From: Hyphomonadaceae bacterium ML37
GTDB taxonomy: Bacteria > Pseudomonadota > Alphaproteobacteria > Caulobacterales > Maricaulaceae
Length of the DNA: 64,000 nt
Direction of reading: 5' to 3'
Assembly (NCBI GenBank): GCA_027627685.1
Contig: CP091241.1
Coordinates: forward strand, 1 to 64,000
Shown: one piece after another, positions 34,793 to 43,725 of the stretch
Layout of the letters: each line of letters begins with the position of its first letter
Numbering within the stretch: position 1 is the first letter of the stretch
Notes under the pieces: generated by a model
The model's database searches: none
The model's input: the letters and a program-made list of their open reading frames with translations, nothing else
What the model was told of the DNA's origin: nothing
Program-made: the position numbers and the translations under genes

Positions 34793-35874
34793 CCCGCGCG
34801 CTCCGCCGCCACCAGATCGGTGACCTGGCGCATGAACCAGAGATTATGGATGGTCGCCAGGCGCCAGTAGAGCGGCTCGTCGCGCTTGAACAGATGGTGC
34901 AGATATCCCCGGCTATAGGTGCGGCAGGTCAGGCATTCGCACTGGTCAGAGATCGGGGCGTCATTGCGCGCATGCACCTCGTCGCCCAGATAGAGCGTCT
35001 TGAACCAGCCATCGCCGTCGATGGTCGGGACGTCACCGGTGAAGCAGTAAAGCCGCCCGCGCCTTGCATCCCGTGTCGGCAAGGCGCTGTCGCACAGCGT
35101 ATAGCCCATGCGCCCGCATGCCGCGACCGAGACCGGATGGCCCACGCCCAGCGCGTGCAGCGGAAACTGCGCCGGGATCAGTTCGCGCACCAGCGCCAGC
35201 GTATCGGTGAGCAGCTTGCCGTCGCTGTCCAGCGGCCAGCCGCCAAAGCCATAGCCGTCAAACCCGATCTCCAGCAGGGCCTCGGCACACTGACGGCGCA
35301 GATGGGGCGACGTCCCGCCTTGCACCACGCCCCACAGGCGGGGCCGGTCCGGATCACGCTCGCGCTTGCCCAGCTGGGCGGCGAAGGCGTCTTTGCAGGC
35401 GCGCGCCCAGGCGATGGTGCGCTCGACGGACAGAACCTGCTCGGCCTCAGGATCTTCAGGCCGGGTGCAGTCATCGAGACAGAACAATATGTCTCCGCCG
35501 AGCCGCAGCTGGGTGGTGATGGCTTTTTCGGGGGTGAGCTGGACTTTCGCGCCATCCTCGAAGGCGAAATCCAGCCCGCGCGCCGTGATCCGCCCGCGCC
35601 CGGCATTCTCCCGGATCAGAGACAGGGCCTGAAAGCCGCCCGAATCCGTCATCAGCACGCCGGACCAGCCCATCATTTTCTTCAGCCCGCCCAGCGCCTT
35701 GATCCGCGTCACGCCGGGTGAGCGCATGAGATGGAAGGCGTTGGCCATCAACACGCGCACGCCGGCCGCCGGCAGCTCGTCTGCGCCCAGGCCCTTGATG
35801 GCGCCATAGGTGGCGTCGGGCACGAAGAGCGGGCTCTCCACAACGCCGAGGGGCAGGGTGGGGCGCAGCTCCAT
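34789..35874 (-). CDS. Divergent tRNA-guanine transglycosylase family protein
   Basis: I take the ATG at 35874, which overlaps the RsmB-type stop (TGATG), giving 361 residues. The TGT fold is clear: LFVPDATYGAIKGL, MANAFHLMRSPG, MTDSGGFQALSL (Asp77), LPTRDARRG with the nucleophile Asp262, and the zinc site CECLTCRTYSRGYLHH. The substrate loop that reads GGLAVGE in normal bacterial TGT is GGWPLDS here (residues 211-217), and FDEC reads LDDC. This suggests a paralogue with a different base preference rather than the standard preQ1-inserting enzyme. It is coupled to methyltransferase genes on both sides. Confidence 0.82.
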   Translation of the reverse strand: MELRPTLPLGVVESPLFVPDATYGAIKGLGADELPAAGVRVLMANAFHLMRSPGVTRIKALGGLKKMMGWSGVLMTDSGGFQALSLIRENAGRGRITARGLDFAFEDGAKVQLTPEKAITTQLRLGGDILFCLDDCTRPEDPEAEQVLSVERTIAWARACKDAFAAQLGKRERDPDRPRLWGVVQGGTSPHLRRQCAEALLEIGFDGYGFGGWPLDSDGKLLTDTLALVRELIPAQFPLHALGVGHPVSVAACGRMGYTLCDSALPTRDARRGRLYCFTGDVPTIDGDGWFKTLYLGDEVHARNDAPISDQCECLTCRTYSRGYLHHLFKRDEPLYWRLATIHNLWFMRQVTDLVAAERAG

Positions 35875-36884
35875 CAGACGTCCTTTCGCAGGCGCGCCAC
35901 AAAGAACGCCTCCATAAAGCGGCTGGGCGAAACGCGGCACGCCATGGTCAGGCTGGGGTCAAAGCTGTCGCCCTCCCATCTAGTGCGGGCCGGGATCAGG
36001 CAAGGCGCGGCGATGTCTATGGGCTCCAGGCTCATCTCCGGGGCGTGGGTGAGCAGATGGTTGACCGAGGCTTCGTTCTCTTCCGGCGCCAGCGTGCAGG
36101 TGGAATACACCAGCACCCCGCCGGGTTTGAGCAGCTTCGTAGCGGCCATGAGCATCTTGCGCTGCAGGCGGCTGTATTCGATGACGCGCTCCATGGCCCA
36201 GTAGCGCAAGGTCGCAGACCGGCGCAGATCGATCATGCCCTCGCCGGTGCACTGGGCGTCGATGAGAATGCGGTCGAACGGACCCTCCAGAAACCGGTCG
36301 ATGAACTGGCCGGGGTGGGCAGTCACCGACGCCGTGCGCACATGGAGAAGGCCGAGCACTTCATTCAGTTTGGGCAGGCGCGCGGGCAGAGCGTCATTGG
36401 CCCAGATTTCGGCCTCGTTACCGGTGAGCGCGGCGATATGGGAGGTCTTGCCGCCCGGGGCCGCGCACAGATCAAGGATGCGTTCGCCCGGCTGCGGATC
36501 CAGCGCGAGGGACGGCACGAAGCTTGAGGCGTTCTGGATGAAGGCCTGACCGCTGGAGAACAGCCGGTCGGGCAGGGTCTGGCCTGGCTCCAGATCGAGA
36601 TTCCAGGCGCCCTCGCACCAGTCGATGGGGATCAGAGCTTCGCCCCACGGCGCAAGCTCCGCCTCGAAATCCGCGCGCGAAGCGCCCGCCAATGGATTGA
36701 AGCGCACACTCTGGCGGCGGCCCTGGCTCATCAGCGCCTCGGCGACGCCTTCGGGCACGTCGAACACGCGCGCGGCGCGGGTGAGGAATTGCTGACGTTT
36801 TGCCGCCGGACCGCCGCCCTGTCCCGCGCCGCGACCGCCCGTCTTCGCGCCGCTTGCGCCCTTGCGTTTTGCGCCGCGCGCCAT
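35874..36884 (-). CDS. RsmB/NOP-family RNA cytosine-C5 methyltransferase
   Basis: The start at 36884 follows an AAAGGCAAGG site, giving 336 residues; the longer frame runs through the intergenic region. After a basic, glycine-rich head (MARGAKRKGASGAKTGG) come the NOL1/NOP2/Sun motifs: ILDLCAAPGGKTSHIA (SAM site), ILIDAQCTGEG (Cys212, where DAPCSGxG is usual) and VYSTCTLAPEEN (Cys263). Both catalytic cysteines are present. There is no N-terminal NusB-like domain, so it differs from RsmB proper. The target may be rRNA or tRNA. It is the first gene of the operon. Confidence 0.87.
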   Translation of the reverse strand: MARGAKRKGASGAKTGGRGAGQGGGPAAKRQQFLTRAARVFDVPEGVAEALMSQGRRQSVRFNPLAGASRADFEAELAPWGEALIPIDWCEGAWNLDLEPGQTLPDRLFSSGQAFIQNASSFVPSLALDPQPGERILDLCAAPGGKTSHIAALTGNEAEIWANDALPARLPKLNEVLGLLHVRTASVTAHPGQFIDRFLEGPFDRILIDAQCTGEGMIDLRRSATLRYWAMERVIEYSRLQRKMLMAATKLLKPGGVLVYSTCTLAPEENEASVNHLLTHAPEMSLEPIDIAAPCLIPARTRWEGDSFDPSLTMACRVSPSRFMEAFFVARLRKDV

Positions 36885-37062
36885 CGCCTTGCCTTTCAAA
36901 GCTCCGCCTCGCGGACGGGTTATAGATGTCACCTCTCGCCGCACGGGACCGTCTTGTCCAGCCCGCCGCCACAGAGCGCGCTGCGGGATCAGAGCCGCGC
37001 GACAACCGGAACCATAGGCATTATAAACAATCGATCTTTGATTGCACGGGTTGACGCTCCCC

Positions 37063-37590
37063 ATGTTTGTTGGCGCTTCCGGTCCGCCCCTGGCCCTGTT
37101 CGACCGCGATGGCGTGCTCATCGTGGACAAACCGCATCAGACAGACACCGATCAGATCAGCTGGATGCCGGGCGCCGCCGCGGCGCTCAGGCTCGCGCGC
37201 GCGGCCGGGTTCCGCATCGCGGTCGTCACCAATCAGTCCGCCGTGGCGCGCGGCCTGTGCAGCGAAGCCGATGTTCAGGCGTTTCACCGGGCCATGGCGC
37301 ACACCCTGGCCGGACAGGGCGCCAGTGTGGATCGATGGTACTATTGCCCGTATCACGCCGACGCGGTGGTGGCGCGCTACCGCATCGCCGGCCATCGCGA
37401 CCGCAAGCCCAATCCCGGCATGGTGCTGCGCGCACTGGCCGATTTTGCTGCGCCACCGCACGCCAGCTTCATGATCGGGGACCGGATGAGTGATCTGGAC
37501 GCGGCCCGGCGCGCCGCCGTGCCGGGCTATCTGTATGATGGCGGCCAGCCGCTCGATGCTCTGGTGGCGGCCATCATCCAAGACCGCTGA
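37063..37590 (+). CDS. HAD-family phosphatase (GmhB-like)
   Basis: The 175-residue protein has HAD motif I LALFDRDGVLI (Asp14, Asp16), motif II VVTNQSAVARG, and KPNPGM plus MIGDRMSDLDAARRA for motifs III and IV. The size and the N-Q-S-x-V-A-R-G segment match D-glycero-D-manno-heptose 1,7-bisphosphate 7-phosphatase (GmhB) and histidinol-phosphate phosphatases. The first half of the zinc loop is present (CPYH), but the second C-x-C pair is replaced by HRD, so zinc binding may be lost. It could complete the heptose set with the SIS and HddA-like genes. Confidence 0.78.
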   Translation: MFVGASGPPLALFDRDGVLIVDKPHQTDTDQISWMPGAAAALRLARAAGFRIAVVTNQSAVARGLCSEADVQAFHRAMAHTLAGQGASVDRWYYCPYHADAVVARYRIAGHRDRKPNPGMVLRALADFAAPPHASFMIGDRMSDLDAARRAAVPGYLYDGGQPLDALVAAIIQDR

Positions 37591-37592
37591 AC

Positions 37593-37865
37593 TCAGCTTA
37601 GCTCGCCAAAGCCGGACTCAACCAGCCCGGCCAGCGCCGTCACCGCCGCTTCGGCCTCGGCGCCCTCAGCCCGGATGGTGATCTGCGAGCCGGGTCCGGC
37701 TGCGAGCATCAACAGCTCCATGATCGAATCGGCGGCGACTTCATCGCCCTCGCGCACCACGGTGACCTGGGCGTCAAACGGCGCGGCCTCGGCCACAAAC
37801 TTCGCCGAGGCGCGCGCATGCAACCCGCGCGGGTTGCAGATCGTCACCGTGCGTTCAATGCTCAT
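37593..37865 (-). CDS. HPr-family phosphocarrier (nitrogen-type PTS)
   Basis: The 90-residue protein has the phospho-histidine site NPRGLHARASAKFV (His16) and the later DSIMELLMLAAGPG, which replaces the Ser46 region (DSIMELLMLA; serine present). In alphaproteobacteria HPr works with EI-Ntr and EIIA proteins as a regulatory chain. It follows the EIIA-Man gene with a four-base overlap. The usual HPr kinase gene is missing upstream. Confidence 0.92.
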   Translation of the reverse strand: MSIERTVTICNPRGLHARASAKFVAEAAPFDAQVTVVREGDEVAADSIMELLMLAAGPGSQITIRAEGAEAEAAVTALAGLVESGFGELS

Positions 37866-38266
37866 GCCGGGCCGTCCAGTAGCTGCGAGGCCACAGCGAT
37901 ATAGCGCTTGCCCGCCGCACTGACGCTGTCGGCCAGGGCGCTGAGCGGCAGGCGGGAGCGGGCTTCGGCCAGCTTGATCATCATGGGCAGATTGGCCCCG
38001 GCGATGACCTCCACCCGGCCGCGCTCCAGCAAAGAGATGGAGAGGTTGGACGGCGTGCCGCCGAACATGTCGGTAATCACGATGACGCCCTCGCCGCCGT
38101 CGGAGGCTTCGATGGCCGCCCGGATGTCATTGCGGCGCAGCTCCATATCATCATCCGGCCCGATCGAGACCGCGCTGCATGCTGCAAGCGGCCCCACCAC
38201 GTGCTCGGCGGCGAGAATCAGCTCGTCAGCCAGACGGCCATGTGAGACGACGACGATGCCGATCAT
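37862..38266 (-). CDS. PTS EIIA-Man-type regulatory protein
   Basis: The 134-residue protein starts MIGIVVVSHGRLADELILAAE, with the phosphorylated His9. It has the family segment VIVITDMFGGTPSNLSISLL and VEVIAGANLPMMIKL. No EIIB/EIIC sugar permease genes are nearby, so the protein is likely regulatory, as in other alphaproteobacteria. It lies between ChvG and HPr on the same strand. Confidence 0.9.
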   Translation of the reverse strand: MIGIVVVSHGRLADELILAAEHVVGPLAACSAVSIGPDDDMELRRNDIRAAIEASDGGEGVIVITDMFGGTPSNLSISLLERGRVEVIAGANLPMMIKLAEARSRLPLSALADSVSAAGKRYIAVASQLLDGPA

Positions 38267-38387
38267 GGCGACGCGTACAATTCCTGTTCCTCAGGCGGAT
38301 ATGTGTAAGTCATATGTAAGCTAGGTTTCGCACTCGCGAAAAGACCTTGCGGGCAGAAGAGCCACAGGGTGTGGCCCAGGCGCCGCG

Positions 38388-39995
38388 TCAGCGGGCGCCG
38401 GGCAGGTCCACAGTGAACACGGCGCCGCCTTCGGGCCGGTTTCCGGCGCGGATGACGCCGCCATGAGCGTTGACGATCTGGCGCGCGATGGCGAGGCCGA
38501 GGCCCGAGTGGGCGCCGAACGCTGTTCCCTCGGGGCGCCGGGTATGGAAGCGATCAAAAATCGCCTCCAGGCTTTCAGGCGGAATGCCGGGTCCGTCATC
38601 CTCGACCGTGACGATCAGGCGCCCGTGGGCGGCGCCGGTACGGCGCGCCGTCAGCCGCACGACGCCGTCTGGCGGCGAGAACGTAAGGGCGTTGTCCACC
38701 AGATTGATGAAAACCCGGCTGAGCGGTCCTTCGTGCCCGCGCAGAAGCAGCGGCCCTGGCCCGGCCTCCACCACCACGCGCGCTGGCGCATCCTCGTCCT
38801 CCTGGCGGTGCAGGCTGGCGATATCGCCCAGCAGGCGGCGGATATCGACCATGGCCAGATCCTCGCGCGCCAGCTCCGCATCCAGCCGGGAGGCGTTGGA
38901 AATATCCGTAATCAGCCGGTCGAGCCGGCGCACATCATGCTGAATCACCTTGATCAGGCGTGCGCGCTGGGCGTCGTCACGCGCCAGCGGCAGGGTTTCG
39001 GCGGCCGAGCGAATGGAGGTGAGCGGGTTCTTGATCTCGTGGGCGACATCGGCGGCGAAGCTCTCGATGGCGTCCAGCCGGTCATAGAGTGCGTTGGTCA
39101 TCTGGCTGAAAGCCGTGGACAATGCGCCGATCTCGTCACGCCTTCCGCCAAAATCAGGCAGCGGCACGCGCGAGCCGCCCGCCAGGCGCACCCTGCGCGC
39201 CGCCTCGGACAGTTTGGCCAGCGGCCCCGCCACCGAGACGGTCAATACAATCGTGCCGATCGCGATGATCCCGGTGGCGAACAGCACGAAAACACTCAGA
39301 AACACCCGCTCTTCGGCGATGAGGGCGTCCAGATCGTAGGATTCATAGGTCACCGTCCCCACCACAGCCTGGATCAACTGGATCGGCAACGTCACCGAGA
39401 CCACACGCCCGCCGTCCGGCCCGCGTCTGACGCCGCGCTGCGGCTCGCCGGTGGCGAAGGCGCGCGCCACTTCCTCGCTGATCGTCATGTCGAAATAGGC
39501 CCGCGACTCGGGCGTGGTCCACAACATGGAAATGGTGTCGCCCATGGGCGCGAACATATTGCGAAAGGACCCTTGCGGCTGCGATGGCGTCTCGCCCGGC
39601 GGCGGCAGGGGCGTGATCTCTACCTGACCCGCGATCAAATCGCTGTCGGCGATCCGCGCGGGCCCCTGCGCATGCAGGATGGCCCGAGATTTGTCGGGCA
39701 CATAGAGCGAGGACAGGCGGCGCAGCACCTCGCGCGCAGAATCATTGTCCATGCGCGGTCCGGGCGCATCGCCATAGACCGCGGTCTCGGTGATGACGCT
39801 GGCGATGATCTCAGCCTGGGCGGTGAGCGAATCCAGCTTGGCCGCGACCACGCCGCGCCGCGCTTCGGTGATGGCGTAGAGGCCAAGCGCCAGCACGCAC
39901 AGCACCAGGGCGTTGATGATCGCGATCAACATCCACAGGCGCGGCATGCGCAGGCGCGGCGTGCGCTGCAGCAGCCAGCGCGCCGTGGCGCGCAA
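38388..39995 (-). CDS. chvG: Sensor histidine kinase, ChvG/ExoS type
   Basis: I choose a TTG start at 39995: it lies four bases after the chvI stop and eight bases behind AAGGAGG, whereas the ATGs further upstream sit inside chvI. The 535-residue protein has a first membrane helix (LWMLIAIINALVLCVLALGLY), a large periplasmic domain to about residue 255 with a stimulus-sensing region, a second helix, HAMP, the H-box FAADVAHEIKNPLTSIRSAAE (His319) and the ATP lid DNALTF, VEDDGPGIPPE and GLGLAIARQIVNAHGG. ChvG senses envelope or acid stress and phosphorylates ChvI. Confidence 0.9.
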   Translation of the reverse strand: MRATARWLLQRTPRLRMPRLWMLIAIINALVLCVLALGLYAITEARRGVVAAKLDSLTAQAEIIASVITETAVYGDAPGPRMDNDSAREVLRRLSSLYVPDKSRAILHAQGPARIADSDLIAGQVEITPLPPPGETPSQPQGSFRNMFAPMGDTISMLWTTPESRAYFDMTISEEVARAFATGEPQRGVRRGPDGGRVVSVTLPIQLIQAVVGTVTYESYDLDALIAEERVFLSVFVLFATGIIAIGTIVLTVSVAGPLAKLSEAARRVRLAGGSRVPLPDFGGRRDEIGALSTAFSQMTNALYDRLDAIESFAADVAHEIKNPLTSIRSAAETLPLARDDAQRARLIKVIQHDVRRLDRLITDISNASRLDAELAREDLAMVDIRRLLGDIASLHRQEDEDAPARVVVEAGPGPLLLRGHEGPLSRVFINLVDNALTFSPPDGVVRLTARRTGAAHGRLIVTVEDDGPGIPPESLEAIFDRFHTRRPEGTAFGAHSGLGLAIARQIVNAHGGVIRAGNRPEGGAVFTVDLPGAR

Positions 39996-39999
39996 GCGC

Positions 40000-40704
40000 C
40001 TAAGCCTCCTTGTATCGATAGCCGACGCCATAAAGGGTCTCGATCCCGTCAAAGGTCGAATCCACCTCGCGGAATTTCTTGCGAATGCGCTTGATGTGGC
40101 TGTCGATGGTGCGGTCATCGACATAGACCTGATCGTCATAGGCCGCGTCCATCAGGTTGTCGCGGCTCTTCACAAAGCCCGGCCGGTGCGCCAGCGCCTG
40201 CAGGATCAGAAACTCGGTGACCGTCAGGCGGACCTGCCGGCCTTCCCAGGCGCAGGCATGGCGGTTGGGGTCCATGGTCAGCTTGCCGCGATGGATCGCC
40301 TTGGGGTCGTTCTCGCCCGGCGTTCCGCCCAGTTCGGGATCAAACTGCGCCCGGCGCAGCACCGCCTTGACCCGGCGCGCCAGCAGCTGATGGGAGAAGG
40401 GTTTGGCGATATAGTCGTCCGCGCCAAGGTCCAGGCCCAGGGCCTCGTCAAACTCGCCATCTTTCGAGGTCAGAAAAATCACTGGCAGGTTGGAGGACTG
40501 GCGCACGCGGCGCAGAAGCTCCAGCCCGTCCATGCGCGGCATCTTGATGTCGAAAATCGCCAGATCGGGCGGCTGGGCGGTGAGTTCGGGCAGGGCCGTG
40601 GCGCCATCGGTATAGGTGCGCACCTTGTAGCCCTCATTCTCCAGAAAGATGGAGACCGAAGTCAGGATGTTCTCGTCATCATCCACCAGCGTGATCGTGG
40701 CCAT
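40000..40704 (-). CDS. chvI: Response regulator, ChvI type (OmpR family)
   Basis: The 234-residue regulator has the receiver domain with the phospho-aspartate in [17 protein letters not shown] (Asp52), the switch lysine in [13 protein letters not shown], and a C-terminal winged helix ([60 protein letters not shown]). It pairs with the ChvG kinase downstream. It is the first gene of the four-gene group chvI-chvG-EIIA-HPr. Confidence 0.93.
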   Translation of the reverse strand: MATITLVDDDENILTSVSIFLENEGYKVRTYTDGATALPELTAQPPDLAIFDIKMPRMDGLELLRRVRQSSNLPVIFLTSKDGEFDEALGLDLGADDYIAKPFSHQLLARRVKAVLRRAQFDPELGGTPGENDPKAIHRGKLTMDPNRHACAWEGRQVRLTVTEFLILQALAHRPGFVKSRDNLMDAAYDDQVYVDDRTIDSHIKRIRKKFREVDSTFDGIETLYGVGYRYKEA

Positions 40705-40861
40705 GGCGCGCGCCCTTGTCTGCCGCCGCGAGCGAGTCGCGGCCCGTCGTTTTCAAGGGTGCAGCTTATCCATGCAGGGCGCGCCCGCAAGGCATGGTTA
40801 CGCAAGGTTAAGCCCGAGGCGCCATGGTTGAGGGGAAAGCGCACCCGGGGGCGAGCTGGCG

Positions 40862-42553
40862 ATGACGGGCGGAGACATTCATTTCGAGGTGTTCGTCAAG
40901 AAACACCGCAAGGCGTCCTGGACGCTGGTCGAGGCGTTGCCCGACCGGGACGGCGCGCTGAAACTGGCCCACAAGCTGAAAGATTCCCTGCCTGACGGAT
41001 CGGTGCGCGTCGTGCGCGAGGTCTGGAATGCGCAGGAGAGCGCGTTTCGAGGCGGCCCGATTTTCGAGGCGGGGCCGGAGCGCTTCGTCGAGGAGAACAG
41101 CGCGGAGGTCGATGCCAGCCTGCCCTGCGTCACGCCGTCAGATTTCATGGGCGCGGCAGCGCGCGACACAATCCGGCGCGTACTGTCCGGCTGGCTGGAG
41201 CGCCGCCAGATCTGTCCGCTGGAATTGCTCAGCCGTCCCGACCTCATCGAGGACCTCGATGGCTCGGAGACCGACTTGCAGCACGCCGTGCAGAAAGTCG
41301 CCATCGCCCGCGCCCAGTCCAGCGGCGCGCCGGTGCAGGCTTTCATGAAACAGCTCAACGCCCTGGTGGAGCGCGCGGCTGCAGAAGCCCGGCGCGAGGC
41401 GGCCAACGCCAAGGCGCTGCCCAAGGCGCGCGATTTTGCCGAGCTGACCGAGAAAATCCTGAATGAAGGCGGCCCGGAGCGTCGCATGCGCCGGGCGATC
41501 GCCGAGCGGCTGGGCGAGGCGGGAGACCTGCGCGCCAAGACCGCCCTGGTGCTCGACCTGCTCGACGAGCTGCCTGCAAAGCCTGAGGCGAGGGCTTTCG
41601 CGCTCAATCAGGCTGATGCCTTCCTGGCCGAATTGCTGACCTTTGACCCCGCCATCAGCGCGATCACGGGAAAGGGCGAAGACCCCGGCGTAATCGTTGA
41701 GCGCCTGACCAGCCTGTATGAGGGCCGCCCCGACCATACCGATCTGGCAGGCGCGCCGCCGCCCGCCCGCCGCCTGGCCGCGCGGTTCGCCGCCGGAGAG
41801 CTGCCCGACAGCCGGGGCGAGATCGCCAGCCATATCCTGAGCCATCTGCGCTCGCCCAAGCGCCTGCGGCCCGAAAGCGTGATGGCCGAGATCGAGCTGT
41901 CGCGTCAGCTCGCCCAGCGCCTCATCCGGGTGTCCGGGCCCGACCTGCACCCCACCGCGCTGGTGGAGGCCTTTACCTGCCGTTCCGCGCGGCTGCTATC
42001 ACCCGAGGCCGTGGATGAAGCGCTGCAGGGCGCGGCGGGCGTTCCCGAACTGCTCGAGCGCCTGTTCGCCATGGAAGACAATATCGTGGGCGAAGCGAAC
42101 AAGAAGAAGCTCGCCGCCTATGTGCGCGCCCGGCTCAAGACCAATGCAACGGAGACCTGGTTCGTGCGCGGCCCCGGCCAGCCGCTGGAGCGCCTGTCGC
42201 GCCTGACCCGCCTGCAGGCGCGCGCGCTGAAAGGCGCCTTTCCGGCGGCGGACAAGGCCGAGCTGGCCGATGCGTTCGACGCGCTGGGCCTGCAGACGCT
42301 GGACGAGACCAAAATCCTGGCGCGCATCGAAGCGTCAGAGCAGGCGGCGCTGGACCGGACCATCGCCCTGTTGAAGCTCGCCTCATCCGGCGTGCTGCCC
42401 GTAGGGCGCTGCCGTCAGGACGCCCAGGCGCGCGCCATGCGCCTGCTCGCCTCGCAAATGGGCCGGCAGGAATCAGCGCAGCCCGACGCCAGCGTCAAGC
42501 TGTCCGCCATCAAAAGCCTGCTGCCGCCGCACCAGCCCGGGGAAGCGGCCTAA
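40862..42553 (+). CDS. Large hypothetical protein, mostly helical
   Basis: The 563-residue protein has good coding character and starts MTGGDIHFEVFVKKHRKASW. The first 55 residues form a small alpha/beta unit (WTLVEALPDRDGALKLAHKLKDSLPDGSVRVVREVWN). The rest is long, charged, leucine-rich helices (ALPKARDFAELTEKILNEGG, VMAEIELSRQLAQRLIRVSG). No signal peptide, membrane helix or catalytic motif is visible. I do not recognise a family. It is divergent from chvI and overlaps the acyl-CoA dehydrogenase gene by four bases at its 3' end. Confidence 0.75.
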   Translation: MTGGDIHFEVFVKKHRKASWTLVEALPDRDGALKLAHKLKDSLPDGSVRVVREVWNAQESAFRGGPIFEAGPERFVEENSAEVDASLPCVTPSDFMGAAARDTIRRVLSGWLERRQICPLELLSRPDLIEDLDGSETDLQHAVQKVAIARAQSSGAPVQAFMKQLNALVERAAAEARREAANAKALPKARDFAELTEKILNEGGPERRMRRAIAERLGEAGDLRAKTALVLDLLDELPAKPEARAFALNQADAFLAELLTFDPAISAITGKGEDPGVIVERLTSLYEGRPDHTDLAGAPPPARRLAARFAAGELPDSRGEIASHILSHLRSPKRLRPESVMAEIELSRQLAQRLIRVSGPDLHPTALVEAFTCRSARLLSPEAVDEALQGAAGVPELLERLFAMEDNIVGEANKKKLAAYVRARLKTNATETWFVRGPGQPLERLSRLTRLQARALKGAFPAADKAELADAFDALGLQTLDETKILARIEASEQAALDRTIALLKLASSGVLPVGRCRQDAQARAMRLLASQMGRQESAQPDASVKLSAIKSLLPPHQPGEAA

Positions 42554-43725
42554 AGCCCCATCTGGCGGGCGGCGAGATCGCGCATGATCTCCTCCGACCC
42601 GCCGCCAATGGCCATCACCTTGACCTCGCGATAGATGCGCTCGACCGCGCAGCCCCGCAGATAGCCCGCCCCGCCCAGCACCTGCATGGCCTCGCTGGCG
42701 CAATATTCGGCGGTTCCCGACGCCAGGAATTTCGCCTTGGCCAGACCCGCTGCCGGCAAGGGCGCACCCGTCTCCAGCGCTGCATTGATCGCAGCGGCCA
42801 GAATCTGCAGATATCCGTCCAGCGCATCGATGCGCGCGCTCATCTCGGCCAGCTTGTGGCGGATCACCTGATGGCGGATCAGCGGCCTGCCGAAAGTCTC
42901 GCGCGCTCGCGCCCAGTCTACCGCATCATCCAGGCAGCGGCGCGCCATGCCCAGGCAGCCTGCGGCCAGCGCCAGGCGCTCGTAATTGAAATTATCCATG
43001 ATCGCGAGGAGGCAGCTGCCCTCCTCGCCCAATTGTGCATCCGCCGGTATCCGGCAGGCGTCAAAGTGGAGCGTAGCGGTGTCGGACGACCACCAGCCCA
43101 TCTTGCGCGCGATGATGGTGCGGGTGAATCCTGGCGCATCATGGGGCACGAGGAAAAGCGAAATCCCGCCAAAGCCCTCGCCGCCCGTGCGCGCGCCCAC
43201 CACGAACCAGGACGCCTTCATCCCGCCGGTGATGAAGGTCTTCTCACCATCAATCACCCACTCATCGCCGTCGCGCCGTGCGCGGGTCTTCAGGCGGGCG
43301 AGGTCCGATCCGCCCGACGGTTCGGTCATCGCCAGCGCCCCGCCGGTCCGGCCCGACACGATGCCCGGCAGGACTGCACGCTTGACCTCTTCCCGGGCAA
43401 GCCGGGCGATGGGTCCGGTCATGATATTGCGCGAGCCCAGCGAGGCGTTGACCCCGCCCACCCCTGCATAGCCGAGCGCCACTCCGGCATCGAGCCGCAT
43501 GAACGCGTCGTCGAACCCGGCGCCGCCATAGTCCGCATCAATGCCGAACCCGAACAGGCCAAGCGCGCCGGCGGTCTCGTGTAGCGCCCAGGGAAAATCG
43601 CCCGCCTCATCCCAGTCATCGCCATGAGGCGCGATCTCGCGCGCGACAAACCGCTCCACGCTCTCGCGGAACGCCTTGCGCTCGGGCGTATCGAACGGGC
43701 GGGCGACGGGATCGGATACGGGCAT
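42550..43725 (-). CDS. Acyl-CoA dehydrogenase
   Basis: The start at 43725 gives 391 residues. The family segments are present: GGALAMTEPSGGSDLARLKTRA (FAD/substrate), WVIDGEKTFITGGMKASWFVVGA, KMGWWSSDTATLHFDACRIP, and the C-terminal YCASEAMQVLGGAGYLRGCAVERIYREVKVMAIGGGSEEIMRD. The last stretch replaces the usual GGT(E/S)EI; Gly-Gly-Ser-Glu-Glu holds the likely catalytic region. The enzyme passes electrons to ETF, encoded by etfBA in this window. The chain-length preference is unknown. Confidence 0.9.
   Translation of the reverse strand: MPVSDPVARPFDTPERKAFRESVERFVAREIAPHGDDWDEAGDFPWALHETAGALGLFGFGIDADYGGAGFDDAFMRLDAGVALGYAGVGGVNASLGSRNIMTGPIARLAREEVKRAVLPGIVSGRTGGALAMTEPSGGSDLARLKTRARRDGDEWVIDGEKTFITGGMKASWFVVGARTGGEGFGGISLFLVPHDAPGFTRTIIARKMGWWSSDTATLHFDACRIPADAQLGEEGSCLLAIMDNFNYERLALAAGCLGMARRCLDDAVDWARARETFGRPLIRHQVIRHKLAEMSARIDALDGYLQILAAAINAALETGAPLPAAGLAKAKFLASGTAEYCASEAMQVLGGAGYLRGCAVERIYREVKVMAIGGGSEEIMRDLAARQMGL

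Noticed and set aside
38463-40094. 543-codon open frame on the plus strand
   Set aside because: Antisense to chvG, whose kinase motifs are clear.
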